Shown here piece after piece: positions 1 through 8,331 of a stretch of DNA of 64,000 nucleotides. This DNA comes from Shimia sp049116215. GTDB taxonomy: Bacteria > Pseudomonadota > Alphaproteobacteria > Rhodobacterales > Rhodobacteraceae. A program made the position numbers and the translations under genes. Within the stretch, counting starts at the first letter, position 1. Each line of letters opens with the position of its first letter. The notes below the pieces were generated by a model. It did no database searches. It had not been told where the DNA came from and worked only from the letters and a program-made list of their open reading frames with translations. Location of the stretch: assembly GCF_049116215.1 (NCBI RefSeq), contig NZ_JAGDZB010000001.1, forward strand, positions 558,001 through 622,000. The letters are read 5' to 3'.

Positions 1-561
1 TGACAAGCCATTGATCAAGACGCAGCCGACCGCCTCAGGCACCGCCTGCACCTTTAGGCTGACCTCGGTCAGGACCCCAAGTGTGCCCCAACTCCCTGCC
101 ATCAATTTGACCAGATCATAACCAGTGACATTCTTCATCACCCGTCCGCCATTCTTCAGCACACGCCCCGCACCATCAACAAAGCGCACCCCCAACAGAC
201 TGTCGCGACACGCACCACCTTGGATACGTCGCGGACCGCTGATGTTGCCGGCGACCACGCCACCAATCGTTGAGACACCTGTGGTGCCCAAAAGCCCTTG
301 ATGATCCATTGGCTCAAACGCCAGCCGCTGCCCCTCTGCCGCCAATGTTGCTTCAATCTCAGCCAGGGGCGTGCCAGCCGCAGCCACCACTGTCAGCGCC
401 CCCGGCTCATACAACGACACCCCGGAAAGACCAGCCGTGCTCAAAGCCGCACCCTGCACCGGCGCACCAATATCGCGTGTGCCGCCGCCTCGAATGCGCA
501 GCGGATTTTGCGTTTGTGCAATCACTTCCGCCAGGTCTGCTTCTGTTGTTGGTGTCATCAT
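1..561 (-). CDS. glcE: Glycolate oxidase FAD-binding subunit GlcE (partial, 3' end beyond left edge)
   Basis: Reading the minus strand from an ATG-ATG pair at 561/558 gives an open frame that runs off the left edge. The translation begins MMTPTTEADLAEVI and contains the PCMH-type FAD-binding signs expected of GlcE: IRGGGTRDIG near residue 24, GVSTIGGVVAGNISGPRR near residue 95, and GGRVMKNVTGYDLVKLMAGS near residue 140. GlcE is the shorter FAD subunit of the GlcDEF complex, which oxidises glycolate to glyoxylate at the membrane. It lies 75 bp downstream of glcD in the same direction; glcF would be expected next, outside the window. The first ATG is preferred because a GAAGG lies 10 nt upstream of it. 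Family call is strong; only about 187 residues are visible. Confidence 0.93.
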   Translation of the reverse strand, partial: MMTPTTEADLAEVIAQTQNPLRIRGGGTRDIGAPVQGAALSTAGLSGVSLYEPGALTVVAAAGTPLAEIEATLAAEGQRLAFEPMDHQGLLGTTGVSTIGGVVAGNISGPRRIQGGACRDSLLGVRFVDGAGRVLKNGGRVMKNVTGYDLVKLMAGSWGTLGVLTEVSLKVQAVPEAVGCVLINGLS

Positions 562-636
562 CTTCGCTTGGCCTTCAAATATCCCGGGGTGAATTGGCAG
601 CAGGCTGCCAAGAGGGGCTGGCCCCTCCCTGTTCTC

Positions 637-2076
637 TCACGCGTTCGCCATCCGGCGTCTTTCACTCGACGCCAAAGGAAACACCTTGGCAGGGTTCAGC
701 AACCACTTGGGATCAAACACATCTTTCACCGCCATCTGAATATCGAGATCTTCCGGCAGATACTGATCCACCATCAAATCACGTTTCTCGATGCCCACCC
801 CGTGTTCACCGGTCAGACAGCCACCGACCTCCACGCAAAGCCGCAGAATGTCCGCGCCAAAAGCCTCACATTTTTCCAAATCGCCCGGTTTGTTGGCGTC
901 AAACAAGATCAGCGGATGCATATTCCCGTCCCCTGCGTGAAACACATTACCAACATCCAGGCCGTAGTCCTTGCTCAGCTCGCCAATCCGGCGCAGCACA
1001 TATGGCAACTGGCTCACCGGAATTGTACCATCCAGACACATGTAGTCGTTGATCTGCCCCATAGCGCCAAAGGCTGATTTCCGCCCCAACCAAATCCGTG
1101 CACTTTCTTCCGCGCTGGTGCTTTCGCGCAGCTCAACCGGCTTGTGCGTCCGCGCAATTGCCAAAATCCGCTCCAACTGCGCATCGATTTCTTCGTCCGA
1201 GCCTTCAACCTCAACAATTAACAGCGCCTCGCAATCCGGATAGCCAGCGCCAGCGAAAGCTTCGGTGGCGCGAATACAGGGGCGATCCATAAACTCAATC
1301 GCCACAGGCAAAATTCCAGCCTTGATAATGTCGGACACGCACTGTCCAGCCACTTCGTTGCTGTCAAAGCCCATCAAAACAGGCCGCGCGCCTTCAGGTT
1401 TGTGCAGAATGCGCAAGGTTGCTTCGGTTACGACGCCGAGCTGTCCCTCGCTGCCGCAGATCACGCCTAATAAATCCAACCCGCCAGCGTCCAAGTAGGC
1501 GCCGCCTATCTCGACCACCTCGCCCTCCATGGTCACCATGGTCACGGCCATCAGATTGTTGGTGGTTACGCCATATTTCAGACAATGAGCACCGCCGGAA
1601 TTCATCGCGATATTGCCTGCAATGGCACAGGCCAATTGGCTGGAAGGATCAGGCGCATAAAAGAACCCTTCTTCCTCCACAGCGCCGGAAACACTTAAAT
1701 TGGTGCGACCGGTTTGCACGCGGATGAAACGATTTTCATAATCTGTTTCAAGCACTTCGGTCATGCGTGCCACCCCCAGGATCACCGAATCTGCCGTGGG
1801 CATGGAACCGCCAGCCAACGACGTGCCCGCGCCGCGCGGCACGACAGGGACATTCTCTGCGTGGCAAATCTTCAACACAGCGGCGACCTCCTCCGTAGAG
1901 GCAGGCAAAACCGCGGCCAATGGTGGGCAGCGGTAGGCGGTCAGCGCGTCACACTCGTAGGCGCGGACTTCGACTTCGTCGGAGATCACCGCGTCGGCGG
2001 GCAAGACCTCTTTGAGGCGCGCAACGATGCGTGCCTTTTGGGCAAGCACCTTGGGGTTTGGGGTTGGCATGTCCAT
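637..2076 (-). CDS. glcD: Glycolate oxidase subunit GlcD (FAD-linked oxidase)
   Basis: 479 aa, full length for GlcD, the catalytic FAD subunit that oxidises glycolate (or D-lactate-like 2-hydroxy acids) to the 2-oxo acid. The PCMH FAD-binding domain covers about residues 50-230, with PVVPRGAGTSLAGG (77-90) and PDPSSQLACAIAGN (142-155). The C-terminal cap holds FHAGDGNMHPLI and TGEHGVGIEKRD, typical of the family. The start at 2076 is chosen because GGAGGT lies five bases upstream; the next ATG at 2070 would be too far from it. First gene of a glcD-glcE operon, divergent from a DUF599 gene. An inverted repeat at 2094-2116, just upstream of the ribosome binding site, may control it. A D-lactate dehydrogenase role cannot be excluded from sequence, but the GlcE partner favours glycolate. 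Confidence 0.95.
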   Translation of the reverse strand: MDMPTPNPKVLAQKARIVARLKEVLPADAVISDEVEVRAYECDALTAYRCPPLAAVLPASTEEVAAVLKICHAENVPVVPRGAGTSLAGGSMPTADSVILGVARMTEVLETDYENRFIRVQTGRTNLSVSGAVEEEGFFYAPDPSSQLACAIAGNIAMNSGGAHCLKYGVTTNNLMAVTMVTMEGEVVEIGGAYLDAGGLDLLGVICGSEGQLGVVTEATLRILHKPEGARPVLMGFDSNEVAGQCVSDIIKAGILPVAIEFMDRPCIRATEAFAGAGYPDCEALLIVEVEGSDEEIDAQLERILAIARTHKPVELRESTSAEESARIWLGRKSAFGAMGQINDYMCLDGTIPVSQLPYVLRRIGELSKDYGLDVGNVFHAGDGNMHPLILFDANKPGDLEKCEAFGADILRLCVEVGGCLTGEHGVGIEKRDLMVDQYLPEDLDIQMAVKDVFDPKWLLNPAKVFPLASSERRRMANA

Positions 2077-2093
2077 GGCTGACCTCCGCTACA

Positions 2094-2116
2094 ATTGGTA
2101 AACTAATATAACCAAT
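2094..2116. promoter_or_regulatory. Inverted repeat, candidate operator of the glc genes
   Basis: ATTGGT and ACCAAT form a perfect 6-bp inverted repeat around an 11-bp AT-rich spacer in the 84-bp divergent gap between glcD and the DUF599 gene. TGGT...ACCA dyads are typical of FadR-subfamily GntR regulators such as GlcC, but no regulator gene is visible here, so the assignment is inference. Confidence 0.4.
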
Positions 2117-2160
2117 AATCGAGACTGGCAAGCTTCACGGCTTCACGTTAGGGTGCGGGC

Positions 2161-2859
2161 ATGACTCCAAACATGCTTCTTGCCCAGTTTTCCACCCTCG
2201 ATTTCATCGCTGTCCTGACCATCCTATCGGCTTGGGCGCTGACCACGCACCTTATTGAAAACCCACCCAAAAATCGCCCCTCCGTGTCGCGGCTTATGGC
2301 GTTTTATCGGCAGGAATGGATGGTGCATTATGTGACGCGAGAGGTGCGGGTTTTTGATGCGCAGATCATGGGAAACTTGCGCCAAAGCACGGCGTTTTTT
2401 GCGTCGTCCTCGATGATTGCGATCGGTGGTTTGGTGGCATTGATCGGGAATACGGAGCAAATTGCCGGAGTCACCAAAGACCTCACTCAGACCGCAGAGC
2501 CAGCCTCGGTTCTGGAACTCAAACTGGTGTTGGTGCTTTTGTTCATTGGCAACGCATTTCTGAAATTTGTGTGGTCTCACAGGCTCTTCGGCTATTGCTC
2601 GGTGCTGATGGCGGCTGTGCCAAACGACGCCAGCGACCCCACGGCGCTGTCGCGCGCGAAGAAGGCGGGCACCATCAACATCACCGCGTCGCGCAGCTTC
2701 AATCGAGGGATTCGAGCGATTTACTTTGGACTCGCCGCAGCGGCCTGGATTTTAGGGCCGGTGATGCTGCTTCTGGGCGTTTTGGTAACAGTTGTTGTCC
2801 TCGGACGACGGGAGTTTGCCTCGCAATCACGTGCCGCGCTGTTGCAGGAACCGCGCTGA
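2161..2859 (+). CDS. DUF599 family membrane protein
   Basis: 232 aa. The pattern of an N-terminal membrane helix (about 12-30), a basic segment containing FYRQEWMVHYVTREVRV, further helices near 80-98, 120-140 and 180-212, and the sequence NLRQSTAFFASSSMIAIGG match the DUF599 family of inner-membrane proteins with no established function. It starts with ATG at 2161, divergent from glcD across an 84-bp gap, and stands alone. The closest in-frame alternatives are further inside the first membrane helix, so this start is kept. Nothing in the context gives a role. Confidence 0.82.
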   Translation: MTPNMLLAQFSTLDFIAVLTILSAWALTTHLIENPPKNRPSVSRLMAFYRQEWMVHYVTREVRVFDAQIMGNLRQSTAFFASSSMIAIGGLVALIGNTEQIAGVTKDLTQTAEPASVLELKLVLVLLFIGNAFLKFVWSHRLFGYCSVLMAAVPNDASDPTALSRAKKAGTINITASRSFNRGIRAIYFGLAAAAWILGPVMLLLGVLVTVVVLGRREFASQSRAALLQEPR

Positions 2860-2877
2860 GTTAACCCGTCAAAATCC

Positions 2878-2919
2878 ACGTCGGTATTACGTCGGTATCA
2901 CGACTGTTTTGCGGAGGTG
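2878..2919 (+). repeat. 42-bp dispersed intergenic element, copy A
   Basis: Lies between the convergent DUF599 and rlmH genes. I count 38 of 42 bases identical to 59112-59153 read on the minus strand. It opens with two tandem 11-bp units (ACGTCGGTATT, ACGTCGGTATC) followed by ACG, then ACTGTTTTGCGGAGGTG. The end of the element forms one arm of a hairpin (CGGAGGT 2912-2918 with ACCTCCG 2931-2937), followed by a TTAAC. An 11-bp period would place the units on one face of the helix, as for a protein-binding site. Function unknown. Confidence 0.75.
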
Positions 2920-2968
2920 CGCATTTGCAAACCTCCGGCGCATTAACCTTTCAAAGATGAAGGGGAAT

Positions 2969-3445
2969 TTAGACGCGGTGGTAAGGTGCGCCGGCCAAAA
3001 TGCTGGCCGCCCGATAGAGTTGCTCGCTTAACATGACCCGCGCCAACATATGTGGCCAAACCATTTTACCAAAGCTCAGTTTGGCATCGACCCGCGCCCG
3101 CAAGGCCGGATCAATCCCATCCGCGCCGCCAATCACAAAGGCCAGATCACCACGCCCATCATCACGCCAGCCGCAAAGCATGGTGGCAAAGTCAGGGCTG
3201 CTCATCAGTTTGCCGCGCTCATCCAGCGCACAGATCACAGCGCCTTTGGGAATGACACCGTCCAGCAGGCCGGCCTCCGCCGTCATGCCGCCCCCCTTGC
3301 GATCCTCCACCTCATGCACCATCACCGGACCAAGGCCCAAGGCCCGTCCGGTGCGGTCAAATCGTGTCAGGTAATCGTCAAGAAGGTCACGTTCAGGACC
3401 AGACCGCAGCCGCCCAACGGCGCAGATGTGCACTTTCAGTGCCAT
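2969..3445 (-). CDS. rlmH: 23S rRNA pseudouridine(1915)-N3-methyltransferase RlmH
   Basis: 158 aa, the usual length. RlmH is a SPOUT-class dimeric enzyme that methylates pseudouridine 1915 of 23S rRNA on the assembled 70S ribosome. Family marks are MALKVHICAVGRLRSGPE at the N-terminus, the SAM-binding loop FVIGGADGID, and a C-terminal segment ending in YHRV that follows the MVWPHMLARVMLSEQLYRA helix. An upstream GTG would add 23 residues not found in the family; the ATG at 3445 has GGAGG seven bases upstream and is chosen. It follows rsfS by 44 bp, the conserved bacterial order, so the two are probably co-transcribed. Confidence 0.96.
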   Translation of the reverse strand: MALKVHICAVGRLRSGPERDLLDDYLTRFDRTGRALGLGPVMVHEVEDRKGGGMTAEAGLLDGVIPKGAVICALDERGKLMSSPDFATMLCGWRDDGRGDLAFVIGGADGIDPALRARVDAKLSFGKMVWPHMLARVMLSEQLYRAASILAGAPYHRV

Positions 3446-3489
3446 GTCATGCCCTCCGGCCCGCAACACATCGCAGGCCGTCTGAAATC

Positions 3490-3891
3490 TTATGCGTCGC
3501 CGCCTGGCACCCACATCTTTTCGAGCTGGTAAAACTCGCGCACTTCCGGACGGAAGATGTGCAAGATCACGTCACCGGTGTCGACCAGAACCCAATCACC
3601 TGTGTCCTTGCCTTCAACCTTGGCGCCGCGTCCAAACTCAGCTTTCAGCCGCTCGACCAGCTTTTCGGCAATCGCGGTCACCTGACGCGAGGAGCGTCCG
3701 GTGCAGATCACCATGTAATCGCCAATAGAGGTTTTGCCGCGCAGATCGATCTGCACAACATCTTCGGCTTTGTCTTCATCCAGAGAGGTGAGGATACGGG
3801 CAAGCAGTGCCTCGCTTGTCGCATCTGATGAGTCCGACGTCACAATCGAACCAGAGTCAGTAGCATTGGCCACGTCGTTGTTCAGAGACAG
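3490..3891 (-). CDS. rsfS: Ribosome silencing factor RsfS
   Basis: RsfS (DUF143/Iojap family) binds ribosomal protein uL14 and blocks subunit joining when nutrients are short. The core from LLARILTSLDEDKAEDVVQ through GDYMVICTGRSSRQVTA, DWVLVDTGDVILHIF and REFYQLEKMW is typical. The N-terminal 30 residues are variable and Ser/Thr-rich. The start is odd: a perfect AAGGAGG (3900-3906) sits eight bases before a CTG at 3891, while the only ATG/GTG/TTG nearby, a GTG at 3915, lies upstream of that AAGGAGG. I place the start at the CTG (133 aa); the GTG would give 141 aa. Co-directional with rlmH. Confidence 0.92.
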   Translation of the reverse strand: MSLNNDVANATDSGSIVTSDSSDATSEALLARILTSLDEDKAEDVVQIDLRGKTSIGDYMVICTGRSSRQVTAIAEKLVERLKAEFGRGAKVEGKDTGDWVLVDTGDVILHIFRPEVREFYQLEKMWVPGGDA

Positions 3892-3899
3892 AAGTCTGT

Positions 3900-3906
3900 C
3901 CTCCTT
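3900..3906 (-). promoter_or_regulatory. Strong ribosome binding site pointing to a CTG start of rsfS
   Basis: AAGGAGG on the minus strand, eight bases before CTG 3891-3889. No ATG, GTG or TTG is found at a workable distance in the reading frame, so this site decides the unusual start proposed for rsfS. Confidence 0.6.
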
Positions 3907-4080
3907 AAATCGCACCCGTAAGCCCCGGTGCCGAGCATAATTTCAAGATAGCACCGGTTGGCGCTTTTCTCAACGAAAGGCAAGGGGGATTCGCCGCGAA
4001 AGCAATCAAACCTTGTGATTTCGCCCATTCATTCTAGTCTGCCCAAGGTTAACTCTATGCCAATTTGCTGAGGTGTTTTG

Positions 4081-4455
4081 ATGCGTTGCCTGAAAGCCGT
4101 TCCGTTTGTTTTGACCCTTTTCGCGCTGCCCGCGTTTGCCGACGACAGCTGTGTCGCAAAAATCTCAAGCAATCACACCAATTCCACCACCCACATGGTC
4201 CTTGAGCTGGATGATTTGGGGGAGTGGAGCGACGACGCCTTTCAGGTGAGTGTTATGGCGGCCACGCGGTTTGTCGAAAAATTGGGATGCAAAAGTAGCG
4301 ATCTAGCGGTTTCCCCTAAGCGCAATGAGGGGAGCTGCGTACATTTGGCCAAAAACGCGCCAACCACTTGTCTGTTTCACAGCAACCTGGGTGTATTCAA
4401 CACACAGGAAACTTATGATTCCTTAATCAACGTTGTCTGGTTCAATCTGGACTAG
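4081..4455 (+). CDS. Small secreted protein of unknown function
   Basis: 124 aa. The N-terminus MRCLKAVPFVLTLFALPAFA is a clear Sec signal peptide with an AFA cleavage site before DDSC. The mature part has four cysteines (in DDSC, KLGCKSS, GSCVHL and TTCLF), enough for two disulfides, fitting a periplasmic location. I recognise no family. ATG 4081 is chosen over a TTG at 4078 because GAGGTG lies five bases upstream. It is convergent with the MscS gene and their 3' ends overlap by 14 bp. Confidence 0.72.
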   Translation: MRCLKAVPFVLTLFALPAFADDSCVAKISSNHTNSTTHMVLELDDLGEWSDDAFQVSVMAATRFVEKLGCKSSDLAVSPKRNEGSCVHLAKNAPTTCLFHSNLGVFNTQETYDSLINVVWFNLD

Positions 4456-5884
4456 GCGTTGACGCTGCTGGACTGGTCGCACCGTCACCCTCCAACATAC
4501 GCACCTCACGCTGTGGGAACGGCAGGGAAATGCCGTGCTCATGGAACGCATCCCACAAAGCGAGATAGACATTGCCGCGAATATTGGTCAGCCCGCCGGT
4601 GGGGTCTTCAATCCAGAAGCGCAGGATGTAATCCACACTGCTGTCGCCAAATCCAACGATGTGACTGACAGGTGTATTGGGATAGTGCAGCACGCGCTGC
4701 ACCGATTTTGCTGCCTCAATGGCCACTTTGCGCACCAGATGCGGGTCATCTCCATAAGCGGTGCCAAAAAAGATATCGAGCCGCACATAGCTGTCGGAAT
4801 GGGACCAGTTCACCACCTGATTGGTGATCAGGTCTTCATTGGGGATAAGGAACTCTTTGCCGTCGCGTGTGACCACTGAAATGTAGCGTGCGCCCAGCGA
4901 ATTGATCCACCCAAAGGTCTCCCCCAGAGAGATCACGTCCCCCGGTTTAATCGATTTATCCATCACAATGATCAGGCCAGAGACCAGATTGGACACCACT
5001 TTTTGCAGACCAAAGCCCAGGCCCACGCCGATAAAACCCGTGAGGAAAGCCAGACCTTTGAGGTCAAAGCCAATGATGCGCAGCCCGACAAAGAAGGCCG
5101 CGGTGTAAAGGAACACCTGCAACAGTTTTCCAAACAGCACCCGCATGGAGGGCGAGATGTCCTCACTGCGCTTCAGGCGGGCGTCCGCCTGGCGCGACAG
5201 TAGGCGGGTGATGGCGAAGGTGAGCCCAAGCAACACAAGTGCCTGCGCGATCATCCAAAGAGACAGCCGGGACTCGCCAAACACCAATGCCATACTGTCC
5301 ATCAGCTGCACCGCATCGTCGCGCAGTCCGGTGAGCACCAGCGTGACCCAGATCCAAGCGCCATAGCGCAAGAAGGCCCGCAAGGTGGTGTTTTGCACCA
5401 CGCGCAGCACCACAACCACCACTAGCCAGGCCAGTGCCAGGTTGGCGAGCCCGACCAATAGGTAGGAGCGGCTGGGCCATGTCACCGCCTGCATCAGCCA
5501 GACCGTGAACCAAATCAACAGGTTGAACACAATCAACGCCATGCGCCGGTGCACCATCATGGCGTAACGATAGCGCAGCTTGGACCAGCCTTCGCGCGAC
5601 TTGAGCCAATGGTAGAACCGTGGCTTGATCACGGCTGCCAAGGCAAAGGCCAAAGCCAGCAAACCAAGCGCAATGACCACCTGATAAAACGCCCAGGGGC
5701 GCAGCAGGCTTTCGCCAAAACCCACCACCTGCTCCCAAATGCCCAAGGCAATTTCTGTGGTTTCGGTTGTGTCCTCTGCAGGCGATTGAGACGCGACCTC
5801 GCGTTCGGCACCGGCGATGCGGTCCAACTCGGATTCTTGCGTGTCACCAACGCCTTGTGTCTCTGCGGTGTTCTCCTCAGCCAT
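4442..5884 (-). CDS. MscS-family mechanosensitive ion channel
   Basis: 480 aa. The N-terminal 45 residues are acidic and probably disordered; then come several membrane helices and the MscS core, with the pore-lining helix GFIGVGLGFGLQKVVSNLVSG followed by the beta domain beginning KSIKPGDVISLGETFGWI. Such channels open on membrane tension and release solutes after osmotic downshock. A longer reading frame begins upstream at 5995, but the ATG at 5884 has AAGGA seven bases before it and begins a normal acidic N-terminus, so it is chosen. A second, larger MscS-type protein is encoded at 36944-39295. Confidence 0.9.
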   Translation of the reverse strand: MAEENTAETQGVGDTQESELDRIAGAEREVASQSPAEDTTETTEIALGIWEQVVGFGESLLRPWAFYQVVIALGLLALAFALAAVIKPRFYHWLKSREGWSKLRYRYAMMVHRRMALIVFNLLIWFTVWLMQAVTWPSRSYLLVGLANLALAWLVVVVVLRVVQNTTLRAFLRYGAWIWVTLVLTGLRDDAVQLMDSMALVFGESRLSLWMIAQALVLLGLTFAITRLLSRQADARLKRSEDISPSMRVLFGKLLQVFLYTAAFFVGLRIIGFDLKGLAFLTGFIGVGLGFGLQKVVSNLVSGLIIVMDKSIKPGDVISLGETFGWINSLGARYISVVTRDGKEFLIPNEDLITNQVVNWSHSDSYVRLDIFFGTAYGDDPHLVRKVAIEAAKSVQRVLHYPNTPVSHIVGFGDSSVDYILRFWIEDPTGGLTNIRGNVYLALWDAFHEHGISLPFPQREVRMLEGDGATSPAASTPSPD

Positions 5885-5984
5885 AGAGGCATCCTTGCAC
5901 GTCCGATGGCCTTGCGGCAACGCGGCAGTCACCGATTGTGTGCTTCTGCTTGAAGGAATCTGCGCGACCCTGTAGGGGAGAGGC

Positions 5985-6071
5985 ATGAAACGCATCTATG
6001 ACATCGCTGACCGCGCCTTTTTGCCTTGGCGCTTCTTTGGTCAGAGCAAATCCGTCATCGCCGCGCTATGA
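5985..6071 (+). CDS. Candidate 28-aa small protein upstream of leuC
   Basis: ATG at 5985 is preceded by an AG-rich ribosome binding site (AGGGGAGAGG) and opens a 28-codon frame ending TGA 6069-6071. The peptide begins MKRIYDIADRAF and ends SKSVIAAL. Codons strongly favour G or C in the third position (CGC ATC GAC ATC GAC CGC GCC), like real genes here. It ends 73 bp before leuC in the same direction. It is not a classical leucine attenuator: only two leucine codons, and no clear terminator follows. It could be a stable small protein or a regulatory upstream ORF. Confidence 0.5.
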   Translation: MKRIYDIADRAFLPWRFFGQSKSVIAAL

Positions 6072-6144
6072 GCTTTTGGCGCAGCTGAGCTGTGCCCGTT
6101 AGTCAGCCATAACTTCAGCTATCCAAACAGAATGGAGAGGACCT

Positions 6145-7551
6145 ATGTCCCCCAAAACGCTCTATGATAAGATCTGGGATGCCCATGTTGCGCATGAAGC
6201 CGACGATGGCACCTGCCTTTTGTATATCGACCGTCACCTCGTACATGAAGTGACCAGTGCGCAGGCGTTTGAAGGCCTGCGCATGGCGGGCCGCAAGGTG
6301 CGCGCGCCAGAGAAAACCATCGCTGTGCCGGACCACAACGTGCCGACAACAGAAGGCCGCGATGACCCGGCGCAGATGACCGAAGAGTCGCGCATTCAAG
6401 TGCAAGCACTGGACACCAACGCAAAAGAATTTGGCGTGCACTACTATCCGGTGTCTGACGTGCGTCAGGGCATTGTGCACATTGTTGGCCCGGAGCAGGG
6501 CTGGACCTTGCCGGGCATGACTGTGGTCTGTGGTGACAGCCACACCGCGACCCACGGTGCCTTTGGTGCATTGGCTCACGGTATTGGTACCTCCGAGGTG
6601 GAGCACGTGCTCGCCACGCAGACGCTGATCCAGAAGAAGTCCAAAAACATGAAGGTGGAGATCACTGGCAAGTTGAAGCCGGGTGTGACCGCCAAGGACA
6701 TCACCCTGGCGGTGATTGGCGAAACCGGCACCGGTGGTGGCACTGGGTACGTCATCGAATATTGCGGGGAAGCGATCCGTGATCTGTCGATGGAAGGCCG
6801 CATGACCGTGTGTAACATGGCGATTGAAGGCGGCGCGCGCGCCGGTTTGATTGCGCCGGATGAGACCACCTTTGCCTACGTCAAAGGCCGCCCACATGCA
6901 CCAAAAGCGGGTGCGTTTGAGCAGGCACTTGAGTACTGGAAAACGCTCTTCACCGACGAAGGTGCGCATTTCGACAAGGTGGTGACGCTGAAAGGTGAAG
7001 ACATTCAGCCGGTTGTGACCTGGGGCACCTCACCTGAGGATGTGCTGCCAATCACCGGTGTGGTGCCAAACCCGGAAGATTTCGAAGGCGGCAAGGTGGA
7101 AGCCGCACGGCGTTCGATTGAGTATATGGGTCTGACACCAGGTCAGAAACTGACCGACATCGAGATCGACACCGTGTTCATCGGTTCCTGCACCAACGGC
7201 CGGATCGAAGATTTCCGCGCTGTGGCTGAGGTGGTCAAAGGCAAGAAGATCAAAGACGGCATGCGGGCAATGATTGTGCCGGGCTCTGGCCTTGTACGGG
7301 CGCAGGCCGAAGAAGAAGGTCTGGCGGATATTTTCCGCGAGGCGGGCTTTGAATGGCGTCTGGCTGGCTGCTCCATGTGTCTGGCGATGAACCCGGATCA
7401 GTTGAGCGAAGGGGAGCGTTGCGCCGCAACGTCGAACCGCAACTTCGAAGGCCGTCAGGGCTATAAGGGCCGCACACACCTTGTGTCCCCTGCCATGGCT
7501 GCCGCCGCTGCCCTCACCGGCAAGCTGACTGATATTCGCGAGCTGATGTAA
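6145..7551 (+). CDS. leuC: 3-isopropylmalate dehydratase large subunit LeuC
   Basis: 468 aa, standard length. With LeuD it isomerises 2-isopropylmalate to 3-isopropylmalate in leucine biosynthesis, using a [4Fe-4S] cluster. The three cluster ligands are visible in FIGSCTNGR and in GCSMCLAMN. Other family marks are YDKIWDAHVAHEADDG at the N-terminus and VCGDSHTATHGAFGALAHGIG. A GGAGAGG lies just upstream of the ATG. It is 12 bp from leuD, forming a leuCD operon; leuB lies about 6 kb downstream in the same direction, separated by unrelated genes. Confidence 0.98.
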   Translation: MSPKTLYDKIWDAHVAHEADDGTCLLYIDRHLVHEVTSAQAFEGLRMAGRKVRAPEKTIAVPDHNVPTTEGRDDPAQMTEESRIQVQALDTNAKEFGVHYYPVSDVRQGIVHIVGPEQGWTLPGMTVVCGDSHTATHGAFGALAHGIGTSEVEHVLATQTLIQKKSKNMKVEITGKLKPGVTAKDITLAVIGETGTGGGTGYVIEYCGEAIRDLSMEGRMTVCNMAIEGGARAGLIAPDETTFAYVKGRPHAPKAGAFEQALEYWKTLFTDEGAHFDKVVTLKGEDIQPVVTWGTSPEDVLPITGVVPNPEDFEGGKVEAARRSIEYMGLTPGQKLTDIEIDTVFIGSCTNGRIEDFRAVAEVVKGKKIKDGMRAMIVPGSGLVRAQAEEEGLADIFREAGFEWRLAGCSMCLAMNPDQLSEGERCAATSNRNFEGRQGYKGRTHLVSPAMAAAAALTGKLTDIRELM

Positions 7552-7563
7552 GGAGCCAGCGTT

Positions 7564-8169
7564 ATGGAAAAATTCGAAACCTTCTCCGGTATCGCCGCGC
7601 CTATGCCGCTGGTGAATATCGACACCGACATGATCATCCCAAAGGTGTTCTTGAAATCCATCGCCCGCACCGGCTTTGGCGCCAACCTGTTTGATGAGAT
7701 GCGATTTAACCGTGACGGCACCGAGATCCCTGATTTTGTGCTGAACAAACCGCAGTACCGCAGCGCGCAGATCCTGATTGCTGGTGACAACTTTGGCTGT
7801 GGTTCGTCTCGTGAGCACGCCCCTTGGGCGCTGGACGATTTTGGCATCAAGGTGATTGTGTCCACATCCTTTGCCGACATCTTTTTCAACAACAGCTTCA
7901 AGAACGGCATGTTGCCGATTGTGCTGCCGCAAGAGCAGGTTGATGTGCTGATGGCGGACGCGGAAAAGGGTGAAAACGCCCGCATGACCGTGGATCTGGA
8001 AGCGCAGGAGATCACCACATCAGATGGCGAAGTCATCAAGTTTGAAGTGGATGCCTTCAAAAAGCACTGCCTGCTGAACGGCCTGGATGACATCGGCCTG
8101 ACCATGGAGAAAGAAGCCTCCATCGACGCCTTTGAAGCCAAAGCGGGTGCCGCGCGCCCTTGGGTGTAA
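7564..8169 (+). CDS. leuD: 3-isopropylmalate dehydratase small subunit LeuD
   Basis: 201 aa, normal for LeuD, the swivelling small subunit that completes the LeuC active site. Characteristic segments are NIDTDMIIPKVFLK and GDNFGCGSSREHAPWAL. It begins 12 bp after leuC with a ribosome binding site inside the gap (AAGGAG), and a strong terminator follows at 8196-8230, closing the operon. Confidence 0.98.
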   Translation: MEKFETFSGIAAPMPLVNIDTDMIIPKVFLKSIARTGFGANLFDEMRFNRDGTEIPDFVLNKPQYRSAQILIAGDNFGCGSSREHAPWALDDFGIKVIVSTSFADIFFNNSFKNGMLPIVLPQEQVDVLMADAEKGENARMTVDLEAQEITTSDGEVIKFEVDAFKKHCLLNGLDDIGLTMEKEASIDAFEAKAGAARPWV

Positions 8170-8195
8170 GCACAACAGCTTTTGTGTAGCATTGA

Positions 8196-8230
8196 CCCGC
8201 ACAATCTGAATGGTTGTGCGGGTTTTTCTT
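8196..8230 (+). terminator. Rho-independent terminator of leuCD
   Basis: CCCGCACAA (8196-8204) pairs perfectly with TTGTGCGGG (8214-8222) around a nine-base loop, followed directly by TTTTTCTTT. It begins 26 bp after the leuD stop. Confidence 0.92.
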
Positions 8231-8331
8231 TGGCTCAATTCCCTGCCGCTATTGACGTTCAAACCAGCGAACCAAAGGATTGCCTAGCCTATCGGCGAGC
8301 CGTCTTTAGAATTGTAAATCCGAGGCAAACA

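Noticed and set aside
5985..6144. Leucine attenuator upstream of leuC
   Set aside because: The small ORF has only two leucine codons and no alternative hairpins with a T-run follow.
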